Shown piece by piece: positions 62,256 through 64,000 of a stretch of DNA of 64,000 bases (positions are counted from its first letter, which is position 1; every line of letters starts with the position of its first letter). This stretch comes from Candidatus Dormiibacterota bacterium (GTDB lineage: Bacteria; Chloroflexota; Dormibacteria; Aeolococcales; Aeolococcaceae), in NCBI GenBank assembly GCA_019245575.1, contig JAFARE010000015.1, positions 24,259 through 88,258 of the forward strand. Reading direction: 5' to 3'. The notes beneath the pieces are model-generated. The model did no database searches. It saw only the letters and a list, made by a program, of their open reading frames with translations, and had not been told where the DNA came from. The position numbers were made by a program, and so were the translations under genes.

Positions 62256-64000
62256 ATGGCGCGCGAAAGCCTGGTCCTCATCGACGGTCACAACCTGGTG
62301 TACCGCGCCTTCTTCGCCATGCCCGCATTGAGCAACACGCGCGGCGAGATGACGAACGCCGCGTTCGGCTTCACCTCGATGTTGTTCAAGGCGCTGAACG
62401 ACCATCACCCCACGTATGCAATCGCGGCCTTCGACCCGCCGGGCGGCACCTTCCGGCACGAGGAGTTCGCCGAGTACAAGGCGCAGCGCACCGCGCCGCC
62501 GCCGGAGCTGATCCCCCAGTTCGGCTGGTGCCGGGAGATCGTCGACGCGCTCGGCATCCCGGTGGTGGAGGTGCCCTCGTTCGAGGCCGACGACGTCATC
62601 GGCACGCTGGCGCGCAAGGCGGAGGAGCGCGGGCTCGACGTCATGATCGTCACCGGCGACCTCGACGTGCTGCAGCTGGTGACCGACCACGTGGTGGTGT
62701 TCGCCAGCCGTCGCGGCATCTCCGACACCATCGTGTACGACGTCGACAAGGTGCACGAGCGCTTCGGCTTCGAGCCGCCGCTCGTGGTCGATTACAAGGC
62801 GCTGCAGGGCGATCCCAGCGACAACATCCCGGGTGTGCCGGGCATCGGCGAGAAGACGGCGAAGAGCCTGGTGCAGGAGTACGGTCCGCTGGAGCGCATC
62901 CTCGATGCGGTGCCCGCGATGAAGGAGGGGCGTGTGCGCCGCGCGCTCGAAGGCCACATGGACCAGGCGCGGCAGAGCAAGCGCACGGCGACGATCCGCG
63001 TGGACATGGAGATCGACCTCGACCTGGAGCCGGCGCGCCTCTATCACTACGACGAGGAGACGGTGCGCGCGCTGTTCGAGCGCTTCGAGTTTCGCAGCCT
63101 GCTGACGCGGCTGCCCGGCCGCGACGGCGACGGCGCCGCGCCGCCACCCGCCGCGTCCAACGGCGCGAGCCGCAGCAACGGCCAGGCGCTGCTGACATTC
63201 GATGCGCCCCCGCGGGCTGCCGCGGAAACGCCGCTGCAGAACGAGGTCGTGGTGCTGCGTGACGCGCACGCCACCGCTGACGCGGTGGAGCGCATCCGCG
63301 AGGCCGGGGCGTTGGATGTGCGCACTGTGGTCGAGGGGAACCCGCGCACGGGCGCGCTCCTCGGGGTCGCGTTCACCGCACCATCGCTGGGCACCAGCTA
63401 CTACATGCCGCTGCGCGACGGTGACAGCGCAGATGACGCGGCGGTGCAGGCCGTGGCCGGCGTGCTCGCCGACCCGGGCATTCGCAAGCGCGGCTTCGAC
63501 CTGAAGCGCGAGGTCCTGGCCTGGAAACAGCGCAAGGTCGAGGTGGCGGGACTGAGCTTCGATGCGATGCTGGCCGCGTACCTCACCAACACGCGCCTGC
63601 GCGTGCCCGCACTCCCCGTGCTTGGCCAGGACTACCTGGGCCTGCGCGTGGACGTGGAGGAGTCGCTGCTCGGCTCGGGGCGCTCCAAGCGCGCGCTCAG
63701 CGACGTGCCGACCGACGAGGCGGCGGCGTACTTCGGCGCCTGGGTGGAGCTGCTCGAGCCGGTCGGCGCCCTGCTCGCCAGGCACCTCGACGACATGGAC
63801 GCGCGCGCGTTGCACGACGACCTCGAGCTGCCCCTCGTGCCCGTGCTCGCCGCCATGGAGCTGCGCGGCGTCGCCATCGACTGCGACCTCCTGCAGGCCA
63901 TCAGCGCCGAGATGTATCAGCGCATCACCGCGCTCGAGGCCGAGATGCACGAGCTGGCCGGCTACACGTTCAACCCGGGCAGCACGCAGCAGCTGGCGCG
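62256..64000 (+). CDS. polA: DNA polymerase I (5' part, runs off the window)
   Basis: First 581 codons of DNA polymerase I, used in repair and Okazaki fragment processing. The 5' nuclease domain is clear: LVLIDGHNLVYRAFFAM at the N-terminus, FEADDVIGTLA, and VTGDLDVLQLV, then DYKALQGDPSDNIPGVPGIG. The following 3'-5' exonuclease region lacks the DTET-type motif I (it reads VRTVVEGNP), so proofreading is probably lost as in Taq. The polymerase domain begins near the window end. ATG 62256 is chosen as start. Confidence 0.93.
   Translation, partial: MARESLVLIDGHNLVYRAFFAMPALSNTRGEMTNAAFGFTSMLFKALNDHHPTYAIAAFDPPGGTFRHEEFAEYKAQRTAPPPELIPQFGWCREIVDALGIPVVEVPSFEADDVIGTLARKAEERGLDVMIVTGDLDVLQLVTDHVVVFASRRGISDTIVYDVDKVHERFGFEPPLVVDYKALQGDPSDNIPGVPGIGEKTAKSLVQEYGPLERILDAVPAMKEGRVRRALEGHMDQARQSKRTATIRVDMEIDLDLEPARLYHYDEETVRALFERFEFRSLLTRLPGRDGDGAAPPPAASNGASRSNGQALLTFDAPPRAAAETPLQNEVVVLRDAHATADAVERIREAGALDVRTVVEGNPRTGALLGVAFTAPSLGTSYYMPLRDGDSADDAAVQAVAGVLADPGIRKRGFDLKREVLAWKQRKVEVAGLSFDAMLAAYLTNTRLRVPALPVLGQDYLGLRVDVEESLLGSGRSKRALSDVPTDEAAAYFGAWVELLEPVGALLARHLDDMDARALHDDLELPLVPVLAAMELRGVAIDCDLLQAISAEMYQRITALEAEMHELAGYTFNPGSTQQLA

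Overview
The window is a high-GC (roughly 70% by eye) bacterial chromosome segment, densely coding, with no insertion sequences, phage genes or CRISPR arrays. GatCAB, an ECF sigma factor with an HxxxCxxC anti-sigma partner, a DnaE with an intact PHP domain, many GTG/TTG starts and many predicted leaderless transcripts point to an uncultured-type lineage of the Actinomycetota / Chloroflexota / Dormibacterota sphere. That placement is an inference, and the sequence alone does not fix the phylum.

Region 1 (1-19,348, all + strand) is one long exopolysaccharide-type operon. It holds five glycosyltransferases, two sugar nucleotide epimerase/dehydratases, a GalU-like nucleotidyltransferase, two paralogous Wzx-type flippases, two paralogous CelD/FemAB-like GNAT proteins and an exported beta-propeller. 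At its centre is a sulfation cassette: sulfotransferase, APS kinase-ATP sulfurylase fusion, sulfotransferase. Ten junctions are 4-nt ATGA/GTGA overlaps. The cassette can make PAPS from sulfate and ATP and pass it to two sulfotransferases, so the product is probably a sulfated surface glycan.

Region 2 (19,254-29,097) is a set of short transcription units: a PAT-type acetyltransferase, a COG4315-type lipoprotein, a thiosulfate/mercaptopyruvate sulfurtransferase behind a cysteine-containing leader ORF, an NRAMP-related (NRMT-like) transporter with an unknown partner, a membrane-anchored CinA/PncC fusion beside a small related membrane protein, an AlkB-like dioxygenase, an MFS exporter, a DedA-like protein, a 52-aa ORF with a perfect Shine-Dalgarno, and a GT87-type mannosyltransferase.

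Region 3 (29,206-42,824) holds the Lhr helicase, a YdeI-like fragment, a large sensor histidine kinase, a four-helix membrane protein coupled to a cupin, solitary dnaK, pcm, an exported Kelch-like protein, a GNAT protein and two unknown small proteins.

Region 4 (42,825-64,000) is mainly housekeeping: gatC-gatA-gatB, a TrmA/RlmD-type methyltransferase, dnaE, then on the minus strand ybjQ, an RsmC-like methyltransferase, lgt and yggT. It continues with a surface protein, an MFS protein, tRNA-Leu(CAA), an SRPBCC gene broken by one in-frame TAG, an ECF sigma/anti-sigma pair, a GH18-like lipoprotein, a bifunctional nuclease (DUF151), a PTPS/QueD protein and the 5' part of polA.

Two regulatory themes recur. 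Many first genes start 6-9 nt after a TAnnnT box, which predicts leaderless mRNAs. The sigma gene and the Kelch-like gene share a GGAAC-N17-CGTA/CGTC promoter, which suggests a small ECF regulon.
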